The position numbers and the translations under genes are program-made. Positions 47,313-57,921 of a stretch of 64,000 bases of DNA are shown here, piece after piece; positions within the stretch are counted from its first letter, which is position 1; every line of letters begins with the position of its first letter. This stretch comes from Polytrichum commune (Eukaryota; Streptophyta; Polytrichopsida; Polytrichales; Polytrichaceae), in NCBI GenBank assembly GCA_950295325.1, contig OX485806.1:35710001-35774000 (forward strand), given 5' to 3'. The notes under the pieces are model-generated. The model did no database searches. It saw only the letters and a program-made list of their open reading frames with translations, and had not been told where the DNA came from.

Positions 47313-48303
47313 GGAATGTACAATTTCAAGAATTGTGAGAGAATTTTGTAAAATGGTGAGACTTCATTTGCAAAAGATTTTTATTCAAGTTCCAAATGAA
47401 AACAAATTTAGGGTTTTAGCGAAAGAGTTTGAGAGATTGCATAACATACCTTACATAATAGGAGCCATAGACGGTTCACACATTCCGGTGCTAGCTCCAG
47501 TTATTGGTGGAGAAGATTATTACTGTCGCAAATCTTTTCATTCGGCTTTGTTGCAAGGAATTGTTGATACCAATTGCATATTTTGGGATTATGAATTCGG
47601 GTGGGCTGGAAGCTTGCATGATTGGACTGTTTTTCAACAAACCAAAGTAAGAAGAGCTTGTATGGAGGGAAGATTTCTACCGTACAAGTTAATTGGAGAT
47701 GCGGCATATCCGGTTCGCCCTTGGATGTATTGTCCATTTAAGGGTTGTAATGATGGACTAGAATCTTACAAGGCACATTAGAATTTTATCCAATCTTCAA
47801 CCCGAATGTGTATGGAGCGTGCGTTTGGAATTTTGAAGGGTAGATGGAGAATTATACAAAAAAGAGCAGATGTTCCTTTACGATCAATGACAGATATTGT
47901 ATCAACTTGTATTGTTTTGCATAATTTATGCATCATAACAAAGGACAAGTTTGATGCAATATGGATTGAAGAAGCGGAGGTGGAATTACATAAACGGGTT
48001 GAAGAGGGCACAGTGAAGGGAGGACAAGTCTTACGAGGAGAACAAACATCCATTGATGAGGTAAAAACACGCATTTTGAAATCTGGTACTACAAGAACAT
48101 TTCAAAATTTTGAGCAAGAAGAAATTGATGCTGAAGAAGAAGCTTTTTTAATCAAACAAAATGAGAAAGATGCTGATTTATTGAGAGAATCTACCATTGC
48201 TCATGAATCCATTGCCAAAACATTGTGGCAATACAATTTCTCAAAGGACTCGACCATTCAATTTTCAGAATCAAGTAGTGATTATGATGTTATGGAAAAA
48301 TAG

Positions 48304-49769
48304 CTATAATTTTTCTAGAATTGCTGCCATATGTCTATCAATGTTCTTCAATAAAGCTGTGCTTTCTCGAAAAGTTGTAAGAAAGCTAGAAGAATTTGAG
48401 ACAACCTTTTCCAAAATGATTTCCAAATTCTCTTGGAATTTTTTCTTTTTCTTCTCTTGTTTTGGAGTAACCTCACGATCTTGCAAATCTGATGGTGTTT
48501 TGTCTTCATCGTTTTCATCTTCACCTTCAGTGGCACTTGCTGGAATTTGGTTCTTTATACATGCACGTGTAGAATTCCAGACATCCAGTTGGTCAAACCA
48601 CTTACAGTCTTGATGCCTATCCGAACCAGAAATCTCATTGGCCCTCTTGTCATTTTTGTACTCTGCGTAAATGGTTTTGTACTTCTTCTTGCATGATTCC
48701 CATGAGTGGTCAAAGCCACGAATGGCCGCCACCATCCTTGCTTGCAATTTTAACCATGTATTAATCCCTGAAATTTTACATTACAAGTCATTAGTGCAAT
48801 TATATACAAGCATATGATAGTGAAAACGTCCTCAAAATGTCAAAAAAACAACCGAAAGGGCCTCATTTGAGGCCCTCAAGAATGCAGACAGCATAGGTAG
48901 TGACCGGAAAAACCCATAATGTTCGTCAAGACACGTGTATGACTCATTTCTGCCGGGTATAACCCCCCCCCCCCCCCCCCGTTGAGAGTTGGCCGTAGAG
49001 CCTAGAAAGGGCACTTGGCAGGTAAGGACCAATGGACTAGGGGAAAAAGCTATGGTGGAGTTGGCCGTAGAGCCTAGAAAATGCATTTGGCAGGTAAGGA
49101 CCAATAGACTTGGGAAGAAAGCTAGGTAGGCCAATTCCTGGTTGAAGCTTTGAAAAATTATGAAAACCATTCATGTGTACAAAAAATTATAGAACCAAAA
49201 AATAAAACACATATACAAACCTTATTTTTTTGCACATCTTGAAAATTCTTCTTCCATCTCTCCCCGAATTGATATCAAGGTTTCAACCTCGTAATCTCGC
49301 CACTTCCGACTTGCATTTTCTTCTTCCGAATCTGAACTAGCCAAATTCACCACTTCTTTTGTTGCCTTCTTTGTTGTGATCTCCATTTTCTTCTTCTTTG
49401 CTGGAGCATTTGTTTTTCTTCCTTTTGGTGGTCGTCCTCTCTTCTTTACTACATGTACATCTTCTCCATTTAGTGCTTTTACTGCAGCCCGGATTGCCTC
49501 CTCCTCCTTCATATCCATCAAGTAATTTCTTGCATTTGAACTCGGTGTCACTTCCTCGATGGTTGCAAATCTGAACCATTACAAGGAGGCATTCCAAGAG
49601 GCATAAAATATCTAGGACTACCAGTACCAAAATGATCAAAATTTGAAACATGCATTTGAGGAGAAATGGGCTGAAATTGGGGTTAAGAGTAGCTCATCAA
49701 AGGCGAATTTTGACTCCATGCTTGTCCTTGAGATTGAGAGAATTCTCCATCTTGGGAGTAGCCTTCCAT
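48304..49769 (-). pseudogene. Harbinger Myb/SANT-like partner protein, degraded
   Basis: In Harbinger elements this partner binds the element ends and brings the transposase into the nucleus. Exon 1 is 49769-49221 and exon 2 is 48767-48304, with a 453-bp GT-AG intron in phase 1. Seen in order: Gln/Ser-rich N-terminus (MEGYSQDGEFSQSQGQ), a basic AT-hook-like KKRGRPPKGRK, and the trihelix/Myb-like domain split by the intron (SRKWRDYEVETLISIRGE, then WESCKKKYKTIYAEYK and CKWFDQLDVW). A Lys-rich helical C-terminus follows. Lesions: TAA at 49685-49683, a frameshift near 49560, and TAA at 49224-49222 just before the donor, each compatible with one base change. Domain identity is clear; the exact N-terminal start is inferred. 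Confidence 0.85.
48960..49130. repeat. C18 run and two 72-bp tandem repeats in Myb-like intron
   Basis: A run of about 18 C (48963-48980) is followed by two copies of 'gttggccgtagagcctagaa' and 'ggcaggtaaggaccaat', starting near 48988 and 49060. Confidence 0.8.
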
Positions 49770-50094
49770 TGTAATGAACACAATGCAAAAAATATTTGGG
49801 CAAAATAATATCGATGGTGCAAAATAATTTGAGCAAAAATAAATAGCAAATAATTGGGCAAAAAAACATGCAAAAACAAGCAAATCTATACTTCTTTTTG
49901 GTCACACATGAGGAAGAAGAAAAAGATGACTTCGAATGATCAAGGAGCTGCCTTTAAGGACGAAAATCGGGAATGAATAGTAATAGCTGTTGGGTAGAAA
50001 ACGGGTAAACAAATGGCCGTCAGTAAAAGTGGCCGTTCTGAAAAATTATTAAAAAAATGAAAATGATTGGCTGTGAGAATTTCGGCCAAACGGC

Positions 50095-50152
50095 CCCCCG
50101 GATTTTGTGTCAGGCCCACCTCTCGAGGTGGGCTTGACGAAAAATCCGGGGG
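50095..50152. repeat. Long hairpin in Harbinger 3' subterminal region
   Basis: CCCCCGGATTTTGTGTCA...GCCCACCTC pairs with GAGGTGGGC...TTGACGAAAAATCCGGGGG around a central TCGA-type turn. The centre GCCCACCTC/GAGGTGGGC is perfect. Confidence 0.7.
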
Positions 50153-50345
50153 TCTTGGAAAATGTGTCTTCTTGCTGCCACCAAGGACAAAAGTGTTGTC
50201 CATGTCATTTTCTCCTCATTTTGTCCTTTGGGCTGAAAATTTCGGGTGTAAAGTGACCTGGAATGGTCTTCTCGATTTCTACGCATCCCATTGGCTGAAA
50301 TTTCTTTTCTCACGGCCCCTTGCCTCTAGTGTAAAGAGGGCCTTA

Positions 50346-51004
50346 GACAATCAAAACAAATTCAAATCGAAGTTGTAACGGTCACCCAGGTGATTTATGA
50401 GTCATTCATCAATGATCACGATTGAGTTTTAATGTGGGCCAGCCTAATGGCGATGTTGAGTGAATTTATTGAGTCAAGAAGAAGATTGAGATTGTAAGTG
50501 AGTGAGTTAAAAGGAGTTTGTTGCACTAAGCAGGCTTCCACTCAATCTGATGTTTCTTGTCTTTTTGTTTGGATTTTTCTTCAACTTTCAGGTTCCTGCT
50601 ACAGGCACCGCTCTCAGATACCTTTTAGAACTGCTGAAGTATCGCAAGTACACTTACATACTGTTTCAGGCTACCCTAAAAGTTCATGTTGACTGAAACC
50701 GAATATAATAACAAGAAGCTGCCAGGGACTTGTGGCCACTTGCCATCTGAACTCAATTTTAACCACGGAGACTCATGTCTCGATCACACCAATGTTTATG
50801 TCCAGTTCCAGTCGTGAAATTGCTGGGGATTATGTTGAGAAATAGATGCTAACCCACCGTTTATCACACTATCACAGTTGGAGGTGCTAGACGGATGGTG
50901 CCAGAGGTGGCTGGTGTGATCAACCAGACCCTGCAAGTGTTTATTGCTCCCATTGGTTTTCAAGGTAGATGAGTGTTAAATGGTTGTTTTTATTTTCCAA
51001 CCAG
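50346..51004. other. Gene-free stretch
   Basis: Nothing recognised. Confidence 0.4.
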
Positions 51005-51330
51005 CCAATTTCTCTTAGGATATGCAACACATGATTAGAAGGAGATGGTTAGCAAATCCAAATAAAGGTTGTACCCACTTCCCTTGTCAATTTTGGAGTT
51101 CATGTGAATATCCCATTCATTGCCAAAGTGAAGATTCTCGTGCTCGTTAAATGGTCATGTAGGATCCCCCAATCATGTTGACTATTGAGCCAAGAATGGT
51201 AATCATATTTGGAGCGTAGAGTCCAATCTTTTTCAAACAAACGTCTTTTTGGTATCCATTCCTGGAGCTACACCAAACCACATACCACTCAAATATAGTT
51301 GTCATGATAAGAAAAATAATTGAATAAAGG
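51005..51330 (+). repeat. Dispersed repeat R1 copy
   Basis: 'taggatatgcaacacatgat', 'gttagcaaatccaaat', 'aaagtgaagattct', 'caatcatgttgactattgag', 'gtctttttggtatccattc' and 'tcaaatatagttgtc' in the R1 order. Confidence 0.7.
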
Positions 51331-52137
51331 TTGTCTACCTTAGCCTCTAAAGGCCCAAGCGAAATGCCCCCAAACCATTTGAGAACCTTCATCTCAATTC
51401 AATAGCTCGTTAAAGAAATTGTGTACCTCTACTGGTAGATCTTAGTGTATGGATGTCGTCTTTGTAGAATTCATTGGATTGTGCGTGCAATATTTCAATC
51501 GTCCACGCAACATCCCAAATCATCATATTATAATATAAGTGTGTATGTTGGTGTGGTTGGGCAGAGGTGGTTGCCCATACAAAACAAAAAAATCTTGACC
51601 TTTAAGCGTTATAGATTTATTGAAGATATGATGGCTCGTTTGTCCCTCCATTTACAACCAAGACTTTTCATTGCTCACCAATTATGGTTAAGAGCCCCTC
51701 TTTTGGAGATATTGGCTAGGTAGATGTTCTCATATTTACTCCATAGATAGTGGTCTTGAGCCACCTAAACTAGTTGTCAAGTTAAAATCTAGACCTTTGC
51801 AGGAAGTTTGGTCATAATGAATTTGTATATGTCAAATTCTTGGTGCATAACATTAATCAATATCCTAGCAATGTTTAGAGAACCTTGGAATCATTGGGGG
51901 CATTATACCTGCATTATTTATGGGTGGAATGTTACTCATCAAAAGCTCAACATGGTTTTTTTTCTTGCATAGTAATTTTCTCCATGAGTTGTGATGAAAT
52001 GTGGGCATGAGCAAGTGGACCTACTTGATTTAAGACATTTTAGCCATATTTGAAGACACACTAGTCTACTAGTTGTGACCCTTAGACTGCTTAATGGGGA
52101 CTACAACAAAATGAGCATGCTAATTTGTTATTGTAAA
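51331..52137. other. Gene-free stretch
   Basis: A 92-codon frame at 51445-51723 has no motif. Nothing else recognised. Confidence 0.4.
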
Positions 52138-52146
52138 GTAGGGAGG

Positions 52147-52799
52147 CCATGTCGTTGAGGCGTTGTGAATGGGCTTTATGTGGTTGTGGGCATGATGCAT
52201 CTGGGCCATCGATCCACCAAGGCCCATTCAAGGGCCTCAGTGGTCCTTGTTGGCGTCAAGGCTATGGGAGTGGCTACCACCTAGGCCAATGGGACGGGCC
52301 ATGACAGAGGAAATGAGCGCATACTAGGACCGAGAGCTACCTAGTTACACGTGCTAGAATTGCCAAGTTTAGTAGTTGTAGCTTGCAAGTTGAAGTTAAA
52401 GTTTGAGCCTTTCTAAAAATTTCATGAGAAGGGACTGGTAACTACCTAGTTGGTACCTATCCACTAGTTAGCAATCCCAACCTACCTAGCTACTAGTAGC
52501 CTAGGCCTACTCCTACTATGTAACCCACTCATTAGCCTCCTAGCCCTGATTATCCTAGGAAGCTAGGTAGCTACTAAACCTAGCATTTCTAGCATGCGTA
52601 CGTAGGTAGCCTAGGCCCTAGTGTGCACCCATTTCCTCTATCATGGGCCGCCCCACCCACCTTGGTGACACCCACTCTCCTAGCCCCAAACGTCAATGAC
52701 GACCACTAAGGCCCTTCAATGGGCCTTGGTGGATCGATGGGCCGGATGCATCATGCATGTGACCACACAAGGCCCATTCACAGTGCCTCAATGACATGG
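52147..52799. mobile_element. Mutator-like foldback element, 653 bp
   Basis: The two halves are long imperfect inverted repeats of 200 bp or more: left CCATGTCGTTGAGGCGTTGT, right (reverse complement) CCATGTCATTGAGGCACTGT, continuing through 'atcgatccaccaaggcccat' on both. Flanks are GTAGGGAGG (52138-52146) and GTAGGGGGG (52800-52808), a 9-bp duplication with one mismatch. Long TIRs and a 9-bp duplication are typical of Mutator-like elements. No coding capacity. Confidence 0.85.
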
Positions 52800-52808
52800 G
52801 TAGGGGGG

Positions 52809-53714
52809 CAAATAATCTAGTTGACCCTTTGTGTGTCAAGGATCAACTTGGCAAGGGATATACCACAGTTACTAGCATCTCCATGCACCATGCTCAACTA
52901 CTTCAAGGATAACACATAAGGTTGAGGCATTTGTATTTGATAAAATAAGAGAGTTTGTATTTGTTTACTAAGAGGGAGTCATAGTGGGAAGTTATTTTTT
53001 GTGCAAAGAGAAACATTTTCTAAGGCAAATGCAACTCTTTTTAAAAACATCATGAATCTGGAAATTGCTACAATTTTGAAGCATAAATTTTAGGGTTACA
53101 CATAGTTGATCTATAAGTTAGCCCATAACTGCTCAATTAAATACTACTTCTATCGAGGGTAATCAATCACAAACACCACGTGACTGCATAAACTTTAACT
53201 TTGTCAACTGGTCAACTATGGATGTCTTGACCTTCTTACTGTATGTGTTTTTGGCGAGATTTTGCCAATACTTGTTTTGACACCCCTTGGTTAATACCTG
53301 GGTGAGAGAGAAACCTGGACCCTTGGCCATACTTACCAGGCCCTCCTACCAAGTAGCTAGTTGCTTGGTCGAAAACACCGGGTGTTGCCATCTAATGCAA
53401 TCAATAGGGTTGGTGGATTCGACATCCCACCACCCCCAAATCTTGTCAAGTAGCTAGATTTCGCACTCCAATGCGTCAAACTTTTTGAGTGGTAGTCACT
53501 ATGAACTTTTGACAAAGCAACTTTAAATCATCAAAGTTTGTAAATTGCAGGCTCATTTTTTGGAAAGAGGCCATCATGTAGTTGCTTAGGAATGTTATGA
53601 AAGCTCCGGCATTGGTGAGGTCTATATTATTTTTCACCAGAACAATAACGGGCACATGGAAGTGCGTTGTTAGTGTCATGCCTTTCCCAAATTAGCCCAT
53701 CTCCCCATACCTCA
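52809..53714. other. Gene-free stretch
   Basis: Nothing recognised. Confidence 0.4.
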
Positions 53715-53800
53715 GGTTATGAAATGAAATCGATTTTGAAATCTGTCAAACCAAAAGGCTAATGAGACTGAAAGAATGTCATGGTGGTTTTCGACTGGCT
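53715..53800 (-). repeat. LINE 3' end, inverted
   Basis: 'tgaaatgaaatcgattttga', 'aaaaggctaatgagactgaa' and 'catggtggttttcgactgg' match 29045-29130 in the same orientation. Confidence 0.65.
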
Positions 53801-54523
53801 CATTCCCATGCGCACAGGCCGCAAGGAACCAAAAAGGTAACCAATGTAGGTAGATATATGGAAAATGATGAAAATTAAGTTGATTTGGCCAAAAAGAGTG
53901 GCTTGAAATCTATGAAATGTTTCATAGAGATAGAGTGGAGGAAATGTTGAGGAATGCAAGTTGTTTCATAATTTTATTCCATGAAAATAATTAGTTAGCT
54001 TTTTCCAAAGAGGCAACTAAGTCAAATACCCTACTAGTATAATAGAATCTCCCTAATTCAAGCACCAAAATATCCCACGCTTGGATGCGAATGAACACAA
54101 AAATGATTAACTCAATGGCACCCAAAAGTGATTGCAAGTGGTGTGAAACATCACCTATCCAACCAATCACTGCATCTCTACTAACAATACATCCTTTCCG
54201 GACCACCACTTTTCACATTTAACCATTTTGAGACGCCAGAAGAATCGTTCTACTCCTAGTCTAGTGCATCAGTAGGCGGTCATTCACTATTTTTTATTTT
54301 TCCACCTTAAAGTGTCCAAGGTGGACAACTGGGATACAGCATAACTTTCTGTCCCTATGTATGGTTATTATGGTCCCCCATTCGCTGCGTCTTAGGTTGG
54401 GCCTCCAGATAATCCAGGCCCACGTTTTCCAGGAGAGTGTAGGCCCAGGCGCACCTCAATAACGGTGTAATAGTACAAAACTCAGCCCAAGGAACAAGGA
54501 GAGCCGACAGCTAGAGTAATAAC
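53801..54523. other. Gene-free stretch
   Basis: Nothing recognised after the LINE homology fades. Confidence 0.4.
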
Positions 54524-54526
54524 TTA

Positions 54527-55980
54527 GGGCCACTTCACACACAAGCCAAGAGCCGTGACCATGAAATTGTGAATGCCCAAACGACCGTCCCAATACACCT
54601 TTAAAATCATGTGCTACGGTCACGGAACCTCAAGTGTAGTGTGAATCCGTATGTGACTGGGCTCTCAACCAGATGCTATTTCAATGAATTTCTATTCATG
54701 CGGGTCCTCACGCATGATAGAAATAAAATAAATCAATGGTTGTGAGCGTTCGGAGCACCATGATCTCCCGGTTTTGTGTTAGGCCTACCTTGAAGAGGTG
54801 GTTTTTGAAAATAATCCAAGTGACCATGAAGCATGATCCATTCGATGCTATGTAGGGATCCATGTAGACTCTACATCCATCTTGCATGCACATACTTTGT
54901 TGGTCCCTCAAAGCGTAGTGTGAAGCGAACTTGGACCGGCTTTGCCTTTTCCACCAATGAGAGTGCTTGAAGTGTAATGGTCACGTGCTCATAGGGCCGG
55001 TTTACATTATGGAGCATGAAGTCGGACCATGAAAGAGGGCCTTTTTCAATGCTTCGAGCTCATGGTCCAACTTCCATGATCTGACTTCTTTAAAAAATCA
55101 TTTTTGAAAGCCTTAGGCCCCTCACTAGGTGTAAACTGAATGTGGACCAAGAAGAACGACCACGCACCAAAAAGTGAATGTGCTGATTTTTTCATATATG
55201 CCCCCAAAAGGCATTTTTGAAAAAAAAATCAAGTTTGCTCATTCTCTTGTCTTCTCTTGGGCTTTACTTGTCTTCACTTCTTGTCAAATGTGTCGAAGAT
55301 GTGGCTTGCAAATCTCCTCACAACAATTTTTACAAAAAATAAATTAGCAATTTAATTTGTACATGTTCAATTTAATTTACATGTGACATGCACCTTGTGT
55401 TGTACATTAAGCATTATTTGCAACCTGCTTCACCATGTGTACTCAAATTCTTGAGTTCTAGATGTCCCACATTGCTTGATGAAACATGTGGGAGCAAGTT
55501 TAGGGGGCATGGCATGGAAGAAATGGTATATCTCATGGGCTATGACATAATCTAGGCACATAGAGGATGGACTTGCTTCTCAAGATTCATTACATCATTT
55601 AGGTGTTGGAAAATGTGCCTTGTGTGAGCCTTACCTAGTGGGCAAAGTTGTATATAAAGCCCCCCCCCCCCAAAAAAAAAATCATTAAAAAAGTATTATA
55701 ATGGCATTTCTCTGCCATGGGCCCCTACCTTTTCCTACCAGACCACCTCTCTTGCCTCTCTCACCACAAAACCCCTTGAACCATGTCAGTGTTTTAATTA
55801 GGCCTTAAAATATGTCTTTTGGGGACGTCGACCTCCATGGTCACTGCCATTTTTTCCTTGGTGGAAACCGAAATGATCCTGGGATGAGTTTAGGAGCCAA
55901 TCAACGCTCTTACAATGCCTTGGGATGACTTCCGGGTCCATAGTGTAAACCGGCCCATAGTCTCATGTGTTAAGTGGCCC
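54527..55980 (+). mobile_element. PIF/Harbinger MITE carrying a nested MITE
   Basis: TIRs GGGCCACTTCACACA (left) and GGGCCACTTAACACA (right, reverse complement) with TTA on both sides (54524-54526, 55981-55983). Subtracting the nested element (54994-55956) and one duplicate leaves 488 bp, close to the 484-bp MITE at 41260. Its part 54725-54990 resembles the 3' subterminal region of the autonomous element (50056-50320): 'tggttgtgagcgttcgg', 'cccggttttgtgttaggcc' and 'gaagaggtgg' have counterparts there. Confidence 0.82.
54994..55956. mobile_element. Nested Harbinger MITE with further insertion
   Basis: TIRs GGGCCGGTTTACATTATGGA (left) and GGGCCGGTTTACACTATGGA (right, reverse complement); flanked by ATA at 54991-54993 and 55957-55959. 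The end sequence resembles the 493-bp MITE at 43772, including 'gaccatgaa' and 'accacgcaccaaaaagtg'. It is longer by about 450 bp because unrelated sequence lies at about 55230-55670, ending in a C/A run. Confidence 0.82.
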
Positions 55981-55983
55981 TTA

Positions 55984-57254
55984 GGTACACATGAACCAAT
56001 TGAGTTGGAGAAGTAACTGGTTGAAGTTGAAGACTTCAGGAAAAAATCACGGATCAGTTTAGAGGAATTCAAGGAACATACCTCCAAACTGTAAAGGAAA
56101 ACTGTACGAAGTGAACATGTGAGTGGTTGGATTTGGGAACACTAGGATCTCCACTGACTCTGCCCAAAAGCTCCCCAACACTAGCTCAGCCGCTATTCTG
56201 AGTGCCAATTAAGTCGGGCAATGGGTGCTCAAAGCCTTTTCAGGTGGACCACAGTGGTTCTATTCTTCTGGAATGTTGGCCAAGTGGCTGCATGCCCTAG
56301 TTGCAGTGAGGTCACTGGCCTCTTTCCTTTCTTCTTTTGGGCCAAAAGCGGAAAGGCCAAGGGCCGGTCTCGATCAGTATGTAGGATTGCGGGGATATTG
56401 ATGTGAGCTCGAACGGTAAATGACTTGTTTTTTCCTCAATGATCTGATGAGTACGTAGTAGGACCTACTAATATACACATCTTCTAAATGCATGGAACTC
56501 ATGGAAGGTACAGGAATTAAACTTACGTTGAGCGTCAAGATCCAAGCAAGTTCCGGTTGAATCCAAGGAACTGCGGGGACTGTGGTGAGCTGGTCGTAAG
56601 TGAGGCTTTGTGAATCCGATTGGTAAGTGGTCCATACGTGGCCACTTTGATTGGAAGTTGCCTATTATTTGTTGAGTGGTATATGGCATTTTGGACATAT
56701 GGGTGGTTGGAAGTTTGTGTGAATATTTGCAACTTCACAAACATGCCATTTATAAGGTTAGATCCACCATAAGAGGTACATATTTTGATTACTAGGATGT
56801 CGAATCAAATTGAATCAGTATTGGCAATTTTTTCTTTGGACTTTAGGGGTTAGTGTGTTCCCTGCCCCCCTTCTCCCTCACCCCCCTCCCCCATTTTACC
56901 ACACTTCTCATGATAAGTGTCATGAACTTGAAAATTTGTCACATATCTTAGTGTGAATCCAAATATATGCCAAAATTGGAAGGCACACATCGTAACACTT
57001 ATTAATTTACAAGCAGTTAGTCAACACAAAACTTGGTAATTTGCACCCCTCATAGTAAGCATGATCATTAATAAATTGAATTTCATCACATACTTTAGTA
57101 TGAACATGAATGGATGCCAAAGTTGGACTTAGATCCAAGAAACACTCAACTTACGAGCAACAAAATCAACAAACAAACTTGGGAGGGAGATGTTTTTATT
57201 GCACCCCTTCATGGTAGGTGTCATGAACCGTAATCCACCACATACCTTAATTAA
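55984..57254. other. Gene-free stretch
   Basis: A C-rich tract near 56863-56893. Small frames at 56221 and 56468 have no motif. Confidence 0.4.
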
Positions 57255-57468
57255 CTCAATTGGTTATCCCATTCAATGCATGCTACTACTATTCAGAGTT
57301 TCTGCACAATGCTATAACTATTTAATGAAAAATGTAACAACCTAATTTTCTTCTGTAATGTCCAAACAACCTATTGAACTTTCTTCAGTAAAAATTGAAC
57401 TCCTGAGTAAAACGTGATTGCATTGCGAACTTCCGGATAGTAACATGCAGTAAATGGGATAATCAGTG
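57255..57468. mobile_element. MITE family 1, copy 3 (diverged)
   Basis: The interior matches 34180-34395 ('caatgctataactattta', 'tgtccaaacaacctat', 'gattgcattgcg'). Its ends form a different inverted pair, TTATCCCATTCAATGCATG against TTATCCCATTTACTGCATG. TA follows the right end. Confidence 0.6.
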
Positions 57469-57684
57469 TAGAACCTTCATAAGTTACGAGATGGAGTGGG
57501 GTGAGCCCAAGGACGCCGGTAGTATGAATGTTGACAAGATGCTGATCAGGAGGCATCCATATTCTTGCTCATTCTTGCTCATTCTTGCTGCTGGGTGAGT
57601 TTGTAAGGTTGTTGCATGTAGTAATTCCGAAAGTAACCCATCGGGAGGGGCAATTGTGCTGTGACGCACCTCCGCTCTCCCACG

Positions 57685-57690
57685 CACGTG
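57685..57690. promoter_or_regulatory. G-box (CACGTG) upstream of SDR gene 2
   Basis: CACGTG palindrome about 45 bp before the TATA-like box. G-boxes bind bZIP/bHLH factors in plant promoters; use here is inference. Confidence 0.5.
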
Positions 57691-57729
57691 TGTCCCGCCT
57701 GCTGCTGCCACCCACAAGCAATATCTGCT

Positions 57730-57737
57730 TTATAAGT
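57730..57737 (+). promoter_or_regulatory. TATA-like box of SDR gene 2
   Basis: TTATAAGT lies about 190 bp before the ATG at 57922, leaving room for a start near 57760 and a leader of about 160 bp. The leader ends in a GAG/GGA microsatellite (57891-57918). Confidence 0.5.
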
Positions 57738-57921
57738 AAGAAGTTCTAAGCCAGTCAGTGTGTTCAAGTTTCAGTACAGAAGTTGCAGTTCAAACCGTTG
57801 CAGGTAGAGAGATTTCATCACTTATTAGTCTGTCACTGGGGCACTTCACGGCGACGGAAGAAGATCTTCAAGTAGCTCAAACTGCAAATTGAGGAGGGAG
57901 GAGGAGGAGGAGGAGGAGCTG

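Larger units (their letters stand above)
45246..48303 (+). pseudogene. Harbinger DDE transposase, split and with one nonsense codon
   Basis: Would cut and paste the element together with the Myb-like partner. The reading frame runs 45246-45675, is interrupted by the LTR insertion and one copy of GGAAT, and resumes at 47318. Precise removal of insert plus one duplicate keeps the frame (VAECTISRIVREF) and gives 471 aa, a normal length. N-terminal helical region includes RTRVSHATFRFLCEKL. DDE triad: Asp codon at 47470 (GAIDGSH), Asp at 47620 (GSLHDWTVF) and Glu at 47815 (MERAFGILKGRW). An in-frame TAG at 47779-47781 separates the second and third catalytic residues, so the copy is broken twice. 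The C-terminus is acidic. The stop at 48301-48303 abuts the stop of the opposing Myb-like gene. Confidence 0.92.
44952..50342 (+). mobile_element. Complete PIF/Harbinger transposon with nested LTR
   Basis: Both TIRs are visible: GGCCCTCTTTACACTAGA at the left and its exact inverted copy at 50325-50342. The target duplication is TTA (44949-44951, 50343-50345). The 5,391-bp element carries the two genes expected of autonomous Harbinger elements: a DDE transposase (plus strand) and a Myb/SANT-like DNA-binding protein (minus strand). A 1,637-bp LTR insertion splits the transposase. Both genes now have nonsense changes, so the copy is probably dead. Confidence 0.93.

Noticed and set aside
48197-48613. 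138-codon plus-strand frame after the transposase
   Set aside because: It is antisense to the Myb-like exon 2 and overlaps the transposase in another frame.
56221-56406. Small protein with hydrophobic start (61 codons)
   Set aside because: No homology recognised, no good start context or neighbouring exons; length is within chance for this window.
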